The notes: a model not told the origin generated them from the letters alone. Shown: positions 7,359 to 16,721, numbered from the stretch's first letter. The stretch: DNA of 64,000 nt from Thermoactinomyces intermedius (GCF_016055025.1 NZ_JAECVW010000003.1), one strand, 5' to 3'. A program made the numbers and translations.

Positions 7359-8382
7359 AACCGCCCAACAGGCTCACGGAGATGTTATACGTCGCATGAA
7401 TGATCATACATACGGTGGTGTTATAACGGATCCGTGCCCAACCCAGCACCAAGGCAAGCAACAGAACAACAAGGGAATTAAAACTGAATCCGTAGTTTGC
7501 GTGGACCAATGTGAACAACAGACTGGTGTAGACGAAGCCGAACCGCGGGAGCAATGCCCCCCGGAAAATCATTTCTTCTCCAAGAGCTGCTGCCAGTCCG
7601 ATTGTTAAAATGCCGGGAACGGATGAGAGTAACGGTCCGAGCATTTTGTCCGTCAACTCATTGGCATGCACGTTCTCGGACCAATTCAGGGTTTCTGCCA
7701 CCGATTGCGCGATGATCGGGGCCAAAAGCATGATTAGTCCGATGCTGATGCCGATTGCCGCCTGCTTGAGAGTGATTTTTTTCACTCCCAAGCGGTCCAG
7801 GGATTCCTTGAACGATCGTCTGGACAGCCATCCCACCCCAACCAGTCCCAAAATGGCGAACAGGATGTCTTGCGACCAGATGGAGGATAGCGTTCCGGCT
7901 TCATCTCCGGGAACCGTCTGTTCATTGATCGATTCCAACCCGAAGCTCTGAGTGACAAAAAACTGGATAAAAACCAGCATGGAAAGGGATAAGGCGACGG
8001 CATGGACCCTGCGCCCGGGGTGAATGCGGAGAAAACGGGTACAAAACCGGCGTACGGGCGGCAACAAAAAAGACATGGCGATCAAGGAAGGGATCCAAAG
8101 AGACATGCCGACGTTTTTGACCGTGTTCACTGAATACGGATCGGCCGCAAAGTTTTGTGTCCATGGCAGGAAAGCATGACTGTAGAAAAAAAGCAAAAGA
8201 CCGATGATGAAACCGGCAAGATAACCGGTCCATACGATCAAGTAACACAGAAAACCCAGAATGTTTCCCTTTATATTGGAATCGGAGTATGTATGCTCGG
8301 AATGGTTGATCAGCCAAAATAAAACAATCAAAGGACCAATAAACAACAGATTATTGATGATGTTAAAGATGACTTCGTTCAT
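7357..8382 (-). CDS. CPBP-family intramembrane metalloprotease
   Basis: 341 residues with about eight hydrophobic segments. The three Abi/CaaX protease motifs sit near the C-terminus: E-E-M-I-F-R-G, then F-T-L-V-H-A-N, then I-I-H-A-T-Y-N, which together form the intramembrane metal site. The ATG follows ATAAAGGGGAGCGATC on the minus strand. It lies alone against the direction of its neighbours. Known homologues act in protein maturation or bacteriocin immunity; the substrate here is unknown. Confidence 0.88.
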   Translation of the reverse strand: MNEVIFNIINNLLFIGPLIVLFWLINHSEHTYSDSNIKGNILGFLCYLIVWTGYLAGFIIGLLLFFYSHAFLPWTQNFAADPYSVNTVKNVGMSLWIPSLIAMSFLLPPVRRFCTRFLRIHPGRRVHAVALSLSMLVFIQFFVTQSFGLESINEQTVPGDEAGTLSSIWSQDILFAILGLVGVGWLSRRSFKESLDRLGVKKITLKQAAIGISIGLIMLLAPIIAQSVAETLNWSENVHANELTDKMLGPLLSSVPGILTIGLAAALGEEMIFRGALLPRFGFVYTSLLFTLVHANYGFSFNSLVVLLLALVLGWARIRYNTTVCMIIHATYNISVSLLGG

Positions 8383-8474
8383 GATCGCTCCCCTTTATAT
8401 TTTTTAACCGGTCTTCTGCTTTTTTATCATACCATTCTTTCCAATCCATTTCCTTCGCTTTCTTCCAAGGCTTG

Positions 8475-8483
8475 TGGTAAAAT
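8475..8483 (+). promoter_or_regulatory. Possible extended -10 promoter for the prfA cluster
   Basis: TG-G-TAAAAT stands about 95 bases before prfA. The -35 region is weak (TTCGCT at 17-bp spacing). Confidence 0.35.
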
Positions 8484-8578
8484 CAATTGATGCCAATTCT
8501 TGATCAATCATCATACTTATATCTCAGAGTCAGCCGGTATGCATGGCAAAATGATCCGATTTTACGGGAGTGAGCACA

Positions 8579-9658
8579 GTGTTAGATCGTCTTGAGGCGA
8601 TACATCAACGTTATGAAGAGTTAAGCCGCCTGCTTTGTGACCCGGAAGTGATCAATGACACCAAAAAGTTGCGTGAATACTCCAAGGAGCAGGCCGGGTT
8701 GGAAGAAAAAAATCAAGCCTATATCGAATATAAAGAGACGATTGAGCAGTTGAACGATGCGAAATCGATGTTGGAAGATAAACTGGACGAAGAAATGCGT
8801 GAATTGGTGAAAGCCGAGATCGACGAACTGAGCCGCCGGAAACAAGAGCTGGAGGAGCGGATCAAAGTCCTGTTGTTGCCCAAAGACCCGAATGACGAGA
8901 AGAGCGTGATCGTGGAAGTGCGCGGAGCGGCAGGAGGGGAAGAAGCCGCATTGTTTGCCGCGGATTTGTACCGCATGTATACCCGTTTTGCAGAAAGACA
9001 AGGTTGGAAAGTGGAAGTCCTCGAGGCAAACACCACCGGACTCGGCGGATTTAAAGAAGTGGTCTTCTCCGTGGATGGCAACGGGGCTTACAGCAAATTG
9101 AAGTATGAGAACGGGGCACACCGGGTGCAACGGGTGCCGGAGACAGAGTCCGGCGGACGGATTCACACGTCGACGGCCACGGTTGCCGTTTTGCCGGAGG
9201 CCGAGGAAGTGGAAGTGGAAATTCATGATAAAGACATTCGCATCGACACCTTTTGCTCCAGCGGACCCGGAGGGCAAAGCGTTAACACGACCCAGTCTGC
9301 CGTCCGCATCACCCATCTTCCGACGGGGATTGTTGTTTCCTGTCAGGATGAAAAATCACAAAACAGCAACAAAGAGAAAGCGATGAGGGTGCTTCGTGCC
9401 CGCTTGTTTGACTTGAAGCAGAAAGAAGAAATGGAAAAAATGGCAAACGCCCGAAGAATGGCCGTGGGCTCCGGAGACCGGAGCGAACGGATCCGGACTT
9501 ACAACTTTCCGCAAAGCCGGGTGACGGATCATCGCATCGGACTGACGTTGCACAAGTTGGATCTGATCCTGAACGGTGAACTGGATGAGATTATCGATGC
9601 ACTCATTTTGCATGAGCAAACCGAGTTGTTGAAGGAGCAGGAAACAAAGACTTCCTGA
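8579..9658 (+). CDS. prfA: Peptide chain release factor 1
   Basis: 359 residues from a GTG start. RF1 hydrolyses peptidyl-tRNA at UAA and UAG. The P-x-T codon-reading motif appears as P-E-T in R-V-P-E-T-E-S, and the universal G-G-Q is in S-S-G-P-G-G-Q-S. The GTG is placed 8 bases after GGGAG and gives the conserved N-terminus L-D-R-L-E-A-I; an in-frame GTG three codons upstream overlaps that site. prmC, which methylates the G-G-Q glutamine, follows 17 bases later. Confidence 0.97.
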   Translation: MLDRLEAIHQRYEELSRLLCDPEVINDTKKLREYSKEQAGLEEKNQAYIEYKETIEQLNDAKSMLEDKLDEEMRELVKAEIDELSRRKQELEERIKVLLLPKDPNDEKSVIVEVRGAAGGEEAALFAADLYRMYTRFAERQGWKVEVLEANTTGLGGFKEVVFSVDGNGAYSKLKYENGAHRVQRVPETESGGRIHTSTATVAVLPEAEEVEVEIHDKDIRIDTFCSSGPGGQSVNTTQSAVRITHLPTGIVVSCQDEKSQNSNKEKAMRVLRARLFDLKQKEEMEKMANARRMAVGSGDRSERIRTYNFPQSRVTDHRIGLTLHKLDLILNGELDEIIDALILHEQTELLKEQETKTS

Positions 9659-9675
9659 TTCAAAGGGTGAGTTTG

Positions 9676-10563
9676 ATGAAAAATGGAACGATCCGGGAAG
9701 CCTGGCAAAAGGCTTCTTCTTTTTTACAGCAAAGCGGAACCGATTCTCCGCAGTTTGAAGCGGAATACATGATGCGCCGGCTTCTCGGAGTGGAACGGGC
9801 CGCGTTTTTTGCGAAAATGGCCGATCCTTGGCCAAAATGTCTGGAACCCAAACTCCGGGAATGGCTGAAACGCCGGGGCGAGGGGGAACCGTTGCAATAC
9901 ATCGTGGGGGATCAGGAGTTTTTTGGGCGGGTTTTTGAGGTGAAGCCCGGGGTGTTGATTCCTAGGCCGGAAACCGAATTGCTGGTGGAAGCCGTATTGC
10001 AGGAAGGGGAAAAGTGGTTTGCCGGCCGTCCGGTGCATGTGGTCGATGTCGGGACGGGAAGCGGGGCGATTGCTGTCACCTTGGCACTGGAACAACCCCG
10101 TTGGCAGGTCACCGCGATTGACATTTCGGAACAAGCATTGTCCGTTGCCAGGCAAAATGCCCGGAAATTCGGGGTGGAGAAGCGGATCCGGTGGGTTTTG
10201 GGAAGTTTTTTGGAGCCGCTTGAAAAGGAGCATCCCCCCATCGACATTTTGGTCTCCAATCCGCCGTATATACGCTCCGGGGAAATAAAACGCCTTGACA
10301 AAACCGTTTCTTGTTATGAGCCCCGCCTTGCATTGGACGGGGGAGCGGACGGGCTTGAACCGTACCGCCGGATCACCCGGCAACTTTCCGGTTGGCCTGA
10401 AAAACCGCGGCTGGTTGCTTTTGAAATCGGCGCCGACCAAGGCGAAGAGGTTTGCGGGTTGGTCCGGCAAATGCCGCACATCACCCGCGCGGAAGTGAGA
10501 AAAGATCTGGCGGGAAGGGACCGGATGGTTTTGGGATGGTTCCATTTGGAGAATCAATTCTGA
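9676..10563 (+). CDS. prmC: Release factor glutamine N5-methyltransferase
   Basis: 295 residues. PrmC methylates the glutamine of G-G-Q in release factors using SAM. An N-terminal helical domain is followed by the methyltransferase fold with V-D-V-G-T-G-S-G-A-I and the catalytic V-S-N-P-P-Y. The ATG follows AAAGGGTGAG. It is cotranscribed with prfA, its substrate gene. Confidence 0.96.
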   Translation: MKNGTIREAWQKASSFLQQSGTDSPQFEAEYMMRRLLGVERAAFFAKMADPWPKCLEPKLREWLKRRGEGEPLQYIVGDQEFFGRVFEVKPGVLIPRPETELLVEAVLQEGEKWFAGRPVHVVDVGTGSGAIAVTLALEQPRWQVTAIDISEQALSVARQNARKFGVEKRIRWVLGSFLEPLEKEHPPIDILVSNPPYIRSGEIKRLDKTVSCYEPRLALDGGADGLEPYRRITRQLSGWPEKPRLVAFEIGADQGEEVCGLVRQMPHITRAEVRKDLAGRDRMVLGWFHLENQF

Positions 10564-10631
10564 AAAAAATAAGATTAAGTTTTCTCCTCTCTGTCCATAC
10601 TGTGGGTAGGGATAAAGAGGAGGAATGGGCA

Positions 10632-11300
10632 ATGCGTAAATGGACTTATTTCATTCTTGTCATCATCGTGCTTTCCGGAGGAATCTTTTTTTACCAATGG
10701 GCCCGGGAGGATGCGACCCAAACGCAAACGGCGTCCTCTTTGAACCGGATCCCGGATCAGGCCATCCGGCTCAGGATTTTGGCCAACAGCGACCGGCCGG
10801 AAGATCAGTGGTTAAAACGAAAAGTCCGCGACGAAGTGATCCGCGAAATGAATACATGGGTAACTCAGCCCCACACGATTGAAGAAGCGAGAAAACTGGT
10901 GAAAGAGCACTTGCCCCGTTTTGAGGAAATTGCGCGGAAAACGGTCAGGGAACAGGGGTATGATTACGCGGTCCGGGTGGATTATGGAATGGTTCCGTTT
11001 CCGACCAAATTATACGGAGACCAGGTTTATCCCGCCGGGGATTATGAGGCGCTTCGCATCCAGATCGGAAGCGGCGAAGGGGAGAATTGGTGGTGCGTGT
11101 TGTTTCCTCCCCTCTGTTTTGTGGATATGAGCAACGGGGATGCCGTCAAGGCCAAGTCGCCCGAATCGTTCTCCACTTCCATGACATCGGCGCAACCGGT
11201 GTATGCTTCGGAAGCGAAAGCACAAAAAGAAGAGCAGGACAAGAAGCCCGAAGTGCGGTTTTTTCTCTTGGATCAGGCAAAGAAGTGGATGGATGACTGA
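10632..11300 (+). CDS. spoIIR: Stage II sporulation protein R
   Basis: 222 residues with one N-terminal hydrophobic segment (about residues 5-22), consistent with secretion from the forespore. SpoIIR signals across the septum to SpoIIGA so that pro-sigma-E is cleaved. The family core runs from I-R-L-R-I-L-A-N-S-D through D-Y-G-M-V-P-F-P-T-K to G-E-G-E-N-W-W-C-V-L-F-P-P-L-C. GAGGAGG precedes the ATG. It follows prmC by 68 bases as in Bacillus. The approximately 60-residue charged tail after the core varies between species. Confidence 0.95.
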   Translation: MRKWTYFILVIIVLSGGIFFYQWAREDATQTQTASSLNRIPDQAIRLRILANSDRPEDQWLKRKVRDEVIREMNTWVTQPHTIEEARKLVKEHLPRFEEIARKTVREQGYDYAVRVDYGMVPFPTKLYGDQVYPAGDYEALRIQIGSGEGENWWCVLFPPLCFVDMSNGDAVKAKSPESFSTSMTSAQPVYASEAKAQKEEQDKKPEVRFFLLDQAKKWMDD

Positions 11301-11351
11301 CTCTTTGGTTCTATGAAACCTTTTTCTTTCATACCGCTAATATCAAAGAGT
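11300..11351 (+). repeat. Nested inverted repeats after spoIIR
   Basis: ACTCTTTG and CAAAGAGT enclose a second pair, TATGAAA and TTTCATA. No T run follows the outer arm, so a role in termination is uncertain. The element overlaps the spoIIR stop region. Confidence 0.35.
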
Positions 11352-11373
11352 TTCAGCGGAATGGGGGAAAGGT

Positions 11374-11847
11374 ATGTTTGTCATCCGTCAAGCGGAGAAA
11401 AAAGATTTGTTTCAGATTCGCAAATTGCTCAAAGAAGTCGGATTAAATGACCGGGGAATCGAGGAGCACCTGGATCACTTTTTTATCGCCGAACTTCCCG
11501 CCGGAGGGAAAGGGGATGTTTCCCAAATGGTGGGCATCGTCGGCATGGAAGTGTATCCTCCGTACGGGTTGATCCGGTCTTTTGTTTTGGAGCGGGCTCC
11601 CTGGAACAGCAAAGTGGGAGTCCATATGATTCAAGTCATTCTTTCTTATGCCGAACAGATGGGGTTGTCCCGGATTTATTTGCTGGCCGGTCAATCCACT
11701 CATTTTTTCTCCCGGCTTGGTTTTGTCAAGACCGGGGAAGAACATTTGCCGGAAGAGTTGCATCAATCCGCCCATTTGAAACAGTCGATCCACCGGGGGC
11801 AACCGATGGTTTACACTTGTGAGAATCCGACTTCGTTGCCGCATTGA
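11374..11847 (+). CDS. GNAT-family N-acetyltransferase (YwlB-like)
   Basis: 157 residues with the GNAT layout: F-V-I-R-Q-A at the first strand, V-G-I-V-G-M-E-V-Y on strand 4, and Y-L-L-A-G-Q followed by F-F-S-R-L-G-F near the end. The substrate is unknown. The position between spoIIR and tsaC corresponds to ywlB in Bacillus subtilis. GGGGGAAAGG precedes the ATG. The C-terminus is histidine- and glutamine-rich. Confidence 0.8.
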   Translation: MFVIRQAEKKDLFQIRKLLKEVGLNDRGIEEHLDHFFIAELPAGGKGDVSQMVGIVGMEVYPPYGLIRSFVLERAPWNSKVGVHMIQVILSYAEQMGLSRIYLLAGQSTHFFSRLGFVKTGEEHLPEELHQSAHLKQSIHRGQPMVYTCENPTSLPH

Positions 11848-11895
11848 GAAAATGTGTTATCATAGGTGGATAAAACGTGGAAAAGAAGGGAGCCA

Positions 11896-12963
11896 ATGTT
11901 GAAAAAGACAGAACGGTTTCAACTGGATAGCGGGATGGAGGAAACACAGCTGATTCATTCGGAAGCCATCAAACGGGCGGCGGCTTATCTGCGTCAAGGG
12001 AAACTGGTCGCTTTTCCCACGGAAACCGTCTATGGTTTGGGAGCGATTGCCACATCCCGGGACAGTGTTGCAAAGATTTATGAAGCCAAAGGAAGGCCTT
12101 CGGACAATCCGTTAATTATTCATATCGGAAAAAAGGAGCAACTGGCCCAATGGGTTCGCCGGTTTCCGGAGAATGCGCAAAAGCTGGCGGAAAAATTTTG
12201 GCCAGGCCCTCTGACGATGGTACTGCCTCACCGTGATAACCTGGCGGAAAACGTGACGGCAGGGCTTTCGACGGTGGCGGTCCGGATGCCGGATCATCCG
12301 GTTGCGCTGGCCTTGTTAAACGAGGTGGGCATTCCGGTGGCGGCCCCCAGCGCCAATCGTTCCGGGAAGCCCAGTCCCACGACGGCCGAGCATGTTTTAA
12401 ATGATCTCGACGGAAGAATTGACGGGATCCTGGACGGAGGTCCGACCGGCATCGGAGTGGAATCCACCGTGGTCGACGTCAGCGGGGAAATCCCCTTGTT
12501 GCTCCGGCCGGGCGGAATCACTTTGGAACAGTTGCAAGAAACACTGGGGGAAGTCCGTGTGGATCCCGGATTAACCGACGCGAGTCAAACGCCCCGTTCA
12601 CCCGGCATGAAATACCGGCATTATGCCCCGCAGGGAGAAATGTGGCTGGTCAAAGGGAATCCGGAGGCGGTGATCTCGTACATACAACAACAAGTCCAAG
12701 AGGCCGTCAAAAACGGAAAACGGGTCGGGGTGCTCACCACGGAAGAAAACCAAGGAAAGTATCAACAGGCGGATTGTGTGATTGCAGTCGGATCTCGTCG
12801 CCATCCGGCCAGCGTTGCCCGCCGGTTGTATGGTGCATTGCGCCGTTTTGACGAACAGAAGGTGGATGTGATTTTTGCGGAAGCTTTTCCGGAACAAGGG
12901 TTGTTTGCTTCCGTGATGAATCGCATGAAAAAAGCGGCCTCCGGCAACATGGTGGAAGTGTGA
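11896..12963 (+). CDS. ywlC: L-threonylcarbamoyladenylate synthase (Sua5 type)
   Basis: 355 residues, the two-domain form. A YrdC/TsaC domain (about 20-210, with F-P-T-E-T-V-Y-G-L-G and K-G-R-P) is joined by the P-G-M-K-Y-R-H-Y-A-P linker to a Sua5 C-terminal domain. It makes threonylcarbamoyl-AMP from threonine, bicarbonate and ATP for the t6A modification of ANN-decoding tRNAs. Start set at the ATG after AGAAGGGAGCC rather than an in-frame ATG ten codons upstream. It ends at a bidirectional terminator. Confidence 0.95.
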   Translation: MLKKTERFQLDSGMEETQLIHSEAIKRAAAYLRQGKLVAFPTETVYGLGAIATSRDSVAKIYEAKGRPSDNPLIIHIGKKEQLAQWVRRFPENAQKLAEKFWPGPLTMVLPHRDNLAENVTAGLSTVAVRMPDHPVALALLNEVGIPVAAPSANRSGKPSPTTAEHVLNDLDGRIDGILDGGPTGIGVESTVVDVSGEIPLLLRPGGITLEQLQETLGEVRVDPGLTDASQTPRSPGMKYRHYAPQGEMWLVKGNPEAVISYIQQQVQEAVKNGKRVGVLTTEENQGKYQQADCVIAVGSRRHPASVARRLYGALRRFDEQKVDVIFAEAFPEQGLFASVMNRMKKAASGNMVEV

Positions 12964-12971
12964 GGCAAATC

Positions 12972-13005
12972 AAAAAAACAGCTGCGGAAACTTGCAGCTG
13001 TTTTT
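12972..13005. terminator. Bidirectional terminator between ywlC and the phosphoesterase gene
   Basis: ACAGCTGC and GCAGCTGT form an 8-bp stem with an A run before and a T run after, so it can serve both convergent genes. Confidence 0.85.
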
Positions 13006-13011
13006 GTCTGT

Positions 13012-14160
13012 TTATGTAAAATTCATTGTGATTTCCACGACTTCCGGCCGGTTTCCGATCCGAAGAGGCGGTCCCCAAGTGCCGAACCCGCAGGAGACGA
13101 CGGAATAAAAACTGCCTTTTTGCAAAAGTCCCCAGTCATTCTCATAGATCATGGCGGTGATCCAGTTTCCGGGGAAAATCTGTCCGTGGTGGGTGTGCCC
13201 GGAAAGCATCAGGTCAATGCCGTTTTTTTGTGCCTGTTGCAGTTCGATCGGCTGGTGATCCAGAAGAATCAAGGGGTGGGAATAATCGGTGCCTTTCATC
13301 AAAGATGCCAGTTCTTTACGTCCCGGTTCCCGGATCAAATTGGGATCATCCCGGCCGATCAGGGTGAAGCGGTTTGGGATCACAACCTTTTCGTCTTTTA
13401 AAACCTTGATGCCGGCTTTTTGCAACGCCTGCATCAGTTGGCTTCCCCGTTCGGCGAGATCGCGGTCATGGTTTCCGGGAACGGCATAGACGCCATACGG
13501 TGCCTTGATTTTTCCCAACGCGGCGGCCAATTTCCGGTCTTCCCCCGGCGTCAGCGGCCCGTTGGTGATGTCACCGGCCAACACAACCAAATCCGGTTTG
13601 ATTTGATGAATCATCTGTTGCAGGGTTTTCAGTCTGTCCGTATCGATGACGGGACCGTAATGGATGTCGGACACCATGGCGATCCGGAGTTGTTTCATTC
13701 CGCCGGCATCCTTGTTGACGTTGACGTTGTATTTTTTGATCACCGGATGCTGTGCATTCCAACTGCCGTAAGCAACGGGAACCGTTGCGAGGAGAAAAAC
13801 TGCCGCAGCCAGGGAATAAGGAGTGAGATGATGATTTTTAAAGGCCGGAGGAATGAATTTGGCCAGGCGGTCGATGAAGCGGATCACATCGAGCATCAGG
13901 ATCAGAAAGAACAAATATAAAACGATGATCATGGAGTGTCCTCCCCAGATGCCCAACCAGGAACCGATGCGCTCAGGCAAAATGTTTTTTCCCAGTTCGG
14001 ACAGCGGGAAAGGGACGATCAGTGCCAACAGTGCCGCGACAAAAAGGACTTTGCTTACGGGGGAATCTTTACGGATCAAATATTTCCAACCTTTGCGGCC
14101 GATGTAATAACTGATCAGGCCGTACAGTGTCAAAAAAATCAAAATAACCAGACCCCACAT
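13012..14160 (-). CDS. Membrane-anchored metallophosphoesterase
   Basis: 382 residues. Four hydrophobic segments fill the first 150 residues, then a calcineurin-like phosphoesterase domain shows the metal-site series S-D-I-H-Y-G, A-G-D-I-T-N-G, G-N-H-D and S-G-H-T-H-H-G. This architecture (YkuE/YpbG-like) is typically found on the outer face of the membrane and may act on phospholipid headgroups, but the substrate is not known here. Start set at ATG after AGAGGAGAGAGCC; the open frame extends 52 codons upstream without a ribosome-binding site. Confidence 0.88.
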   Translation of the reverse strand: MWGLVILIFLTLYGLISYYIGRKGWKYLIRKDSPVSKVLFVAALLALIVPFPLSELGKNILPERIGSWLGIWGGHSMIIVLYLFFLILMLDVIRFIDRLAKFIPPAFKNHHLTPYSLAAAVFLLATVPVAYGSWNAQHPVIKKYNVNVNKDAGGMKQLRIAMVSDIHYGPVIDTDRLKTLQQMIHQIKPDLVVLAGDITNGPLTPGEDRKLAAALGKIKAPYGVYAVPGNHDRDLAERGSQLMQALQKAGIKVLKDEKVVIPNRFTLIGRDDPNLIREPGRKELASLMKGTDYSHPLILLDHQPIELQQAQKNGIDLMLSGHTHHGQIFPGNWITAMIYENDWGLLQKGSFYSVVSCGFGTWGPPLRIGNRPEVVEITMNFT

Positions 14161-14299
14161 ATGGCTCTCTCCTCTTGTTTGATTGAAATGGTCTGTAGAT
14201 GATTTTACTACAGATTCCGGCGGCCATGGCAAGCTTGGTTCTTTTTTTCGGGATCCGGCATATGATGGAATGTGACAAGCAGGCTCAGGGGGGGAATCA

Positions 14300-14860
14300 A
14301 TGGAGCTTACACTCATTCAATGGGGTCAAGTGATGACTTTATCCATGATTGCGGTGGCACTCGGCATGGATGCTTTTTCCATGGGAATCGGGCTGGGATT
14401 GAAGCGGATTCCCGGTTCGCAAATGACGTTGATCAGTCTGTCCGTCGGCTTTTTTCATATCATCATGCCTCTTTTGGGAATGGGAATCGGGCATTTTTTG
14501 AGTACGTTGTTAAAAGATATTGCCGTCATGCTGGGAGGCATCATGCTTTGCCTGTTGGGGTTGAATATGCTGTACCAGGTTGTTAAAGGGGATGATTCAG
14601 AGGAACTTCAAGTCCAATCGTTCTGGCAAACATTGATTCTTTCATTGAGTGTAAGCATGGATTCCCTTTCGGCCGGATTGAGTCTCGGTTTTTTTTCGAC
14701 AGACATGGTGCTCGCGGTTTTGTTGTTTGGTTTCGCAGGACTCATCATGGCGGGAACGGGACTGATGCTCGGACGGATTTTCGGGGGATGGATCGGTCGC
14801 TACGGGGAAGTGATCGGAGGGTTTATTCTGCTGTTTTTGGGAGGAAAATTTCTGTTTTGA
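14300..14860 (+). CDS. mntP: Manganese efflux pump MntP
   Basis: 186 residues and six hydrophobic segments in two repeats. Each repeat carries the family signature with its aspartate: L-G-M-D-A-F-S-M-G and V-S-M-D-S-L-S-A-G. MntP exports Mn2+. CAGGGGGGG precedes the ATG. In Bacillus subtilis the orthologue (ywlD) occupies the same place. No Mn riboswitch is visible in the short gap upstream. Confidence 0.92.
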   Translation: MELTLIQWGQVMTLSMIAVALGMDAFSMGIGLGLKRIPGSQMTLISLSVGFFHIIMPLLGMGIGHFLSTLLKDIAVMLGGIMLCLLGLNMLYQVVKGDDSEELQVQSFWQTLILSLSVSMDSLSAGLSLGFFSTDMVLAVLLFGFAGLIMAGTGLMLGRIFGGWIGRYGEVIGGFILLFLGGKFLF

Positions 14861-14996
14861 CCGCTGGTGCCGGAACAGAGAAGATGTGGAAGCCGCCGGG
14901 GATTTAGTGGTATGTTTTTAAAAGAAAGGGGGAAAGGGTATATCATCCATCTGTTCAACGGATACTGAAGAACAGGTGAAATTTGAGGTGAACATC

Positions 14997-15641
14997 ATGA
15001 AAAGGGTGTTGTTTGTTTGCACGGGGAATACCTGCCGGAGTCCCATGGCAGAAAATTTGTTCCGGGAAACGGCCAGGCAAAGGAACATCCCGGTAGAGGT
15101 GAAGTCTGCCGGAATCGCCGCCATCGACGGGGCCAGACCGTCCATGCAGGCGGTGGAAGTGTTAAAAGAAAAAGGCATCAACTGCAATCATCGTTCCCGT
15201 TTATTAAATCAGCAACTCGTCGAATGGTCTGATTTGATTCTGGCAATGACGGAAGCGCATAAACAATTCATCGCTCAAAACTTCTTGCAAAGCAGGGAAA
15301 AAATATACACTTTGAAAGAGTATGCTTTGTGGGGAGAGGAGTCAGAACAAATCCACAAAAAGCTGGATCAATTGTATCTCGAAGCGGAAAGCATCCGGGC
15401 AAAAATTCAGGCGCAGTATGCCGTCAAAGCGGACGAGCCTTGGCCGGACGAAGCAAAGACCGCCCTGGAAAAAGCCCTGAAGCCGCTGAAGGAAAAAGAA
15501 CAACAATTTCTGGAAGAGTTGAACGGGACATGGGATATTGAAGATCCGGTCGGCGGCAGTGTGGAGCGATACCGGGAATGCGCCTCGGAATTGAAAAAAT
15601 ACATTAACCGGATTTTAGACCGGTGGGAGCAGGAATCATGA
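14997..15641 (+). CDS. ywlE: Protein-arginine phosphatase (YwlE-like) with a large inserted domain
   Basis: 214 residues against about 150 in the low-molecular-weight phosphatase family. The P-loop C8-T-G-N-T-C-R14 is intact and Thr12 aligns with the threonine that gives Bacillus YwlE its phosphoarginine specificity. The general-acid loop is D183-P-V-G-G-S. Between T-L-K-E-Y (residue 109) and that loop lie about 64 extra residues, highly charged and predicted helical or coiled coil. ATG chosen after TGAGGTGAACATC. rpiB follows 62 bases later. Confidence 0.9.
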   Translation: MKRVLFVCTGNTCRSPMAENLFRETARQRNIPVEVKSAGIAAIDGARPSMQAVEVLKEKGINCNHRSRLLNQQLVEWSDLILAMTEAHKQFIAQNFLQSREKIYTLKEYALWGEESEQIHKKLDQLYLEAESIRAKIQAQYAVKADEPWPDEAKTALEKALKPLKEKEQQFLEELNGTWDIEDPVGGSVERYRECASELKKYINRILDRWEQES

Positions 15642-15703
15642 CCCGGCCGGATGATGGATTAATGACAGGATACGAAGATGGATCCAAGGAGGGAGATGAA
15701 AGA

Positions 15704-16147
15704 ATGAAGCTGATCATCGGATCCGATCACGGTGGCAGAAATTTGAAAGAAGAGATTAAAGGACTGCTTGAGGAATTGAACATTGCTTATGAGGACGCGG
15801 GTTGTGATTGTGATACATCGGTGGATTACCCCGATTATGCCAAACCGGTGGCCAAACGCGTGGCCGAAGGGGAGTTTGACCGGGGGATTTTAATTTGCGG
15901 AACCGGCATCGGAATGTCGATTGCCGCCAATAAAATCAAGGGAATCCGTTGTGCGGTCGTCAGCGATGAATATTCGGCGCGGATGAGCCGTGAACACAAC
16001 AATGCCAATGTCCTGGCATTGGGGGAACGGGTCGTGGGGCCCGACTTGGCCAAATCCATCGTCCGTACCTGGCTGGAGGCCGAATTTCAAGGAGACCGTC
16101 ATCAACGCCGGCTGGAAAAGATCGAGCAATTGGAAAACGAGGGATGA
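15704..16147 (+). CDS. rpiB: Ribose-5-phosphate isomerase B
   Basis: 147 residues. RpiB interconverts ribose-5-phosphate and ribulose-5-phosphate. G-S-D-H-G-G at the start and the catalytic Cys65 in I-C-G-T-G-I-G-M-S are present. AAGGAGGGAG precedes the ATG. The stop overlaps the start region of ywlG, indicating translational coupling. Confidence 0.96.
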   Translation: MKLIIGSDHGGRNLKEEIKGLLEELNIAYEDAGCDCDTSVDYPDYAKPVAKRVAEGEFDRGILICGTGIGMSIAANKIKGIRCAVVSDEYSARMSREHNNANVLALGERVVGPDLAKSIVRTWLEAEFQGDRHQRRLEKIEQLENEG

Positions 16148-16149
16148 TG

Positions 16150-16686
16150 ATGAAAGAGGAAGTGAAAAGGGCCTTACGTGATTTATTGGCGGCGATGCCC
16201 TTGGATGCCGGACATGTTTTGGTTGTGGGCGCCAGCACCAGCGAAGTGGCCGGGAAACGGATCGGTTCCGGCGGCAGTGAGGAGATTGCGCGCGAGTTGT
16301 ATGAGGGAATTTCGGAAATCCAAAAGCAAGCCGGCTTTCATCTGGCGTTTCAATGTTGCGAGCATTTGAACCGGGCATTGGTGGTCGAACGAAAAACCGC
16401 CGAACGTTTTGGTTGGCCGGAAGTGACGGTGGTTCCCGTGAACAATGCCGGCGGAGCCATGGCTGCTTATGCGTACAGACATATGGAGCAACCGGTGGTG
16501 GTCGAACAGATTCAGGCCGATGCGGGCATTGATATCGGGGACACATTGATCGGGATGCATTTAAAACCCGTGGCCGTTCCCGTGCGCTCCCGGCAAAAAA
16601 CGATCGGACAAGCCCATGTCACGTTGGCCAAAACCCGCCCCAAACTGATCGGGGGAGAGCGGGCCGTTTATGCGTTGGAAAAGTAA
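16150..16686 (+). CDS. ywlG: UPF0340 / TIGR01440 family protein
   Basis: 178 residues. It belongs to a conserved Firmicutes family of unknown function found next to rpiB and glyA. Characteristic stretches are V-V-G-A-S-T-S-E-V-A-G-K-R-I-G, Q-C-C-E-H-L-N-R-A-L and P-V-N-N-A-G-G-A-M-A. Three consecutive ATG codons overlap the rpiB stop; the third gives the best spacing from GAGGG. Only the family can be named. Confidence 0.88.
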   Translation: MKEEVKRALRDLLAAMPLDAGHVLVVGASTSEVAGKRIGSGGSEEIARELYEGISEIQKQAGFHLAFQCCEHLNRALVVERKTAERFGWPEVTVVPVNNAGGAMAAYAYRHMEQPVVVEQIQADAGIDIGDTLIGMHLKPVAVPVRSRQKTIGQAHVTLAKTRPKLIGGERAVYALEK

Positions 16687-16712
16687 TCCGAGTCCAAAAA
16701 AGAGAACTTGTT

Positions 16713-16721
16713 TGATAAAAT
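16713..16721 (+). promoter_or_regulatory. Possible extended -10 promoter for glyA
   Basis: TG-A-TAAAAT, 36 bases before glyA, without a clear -35 box. Confidence 0.35.
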
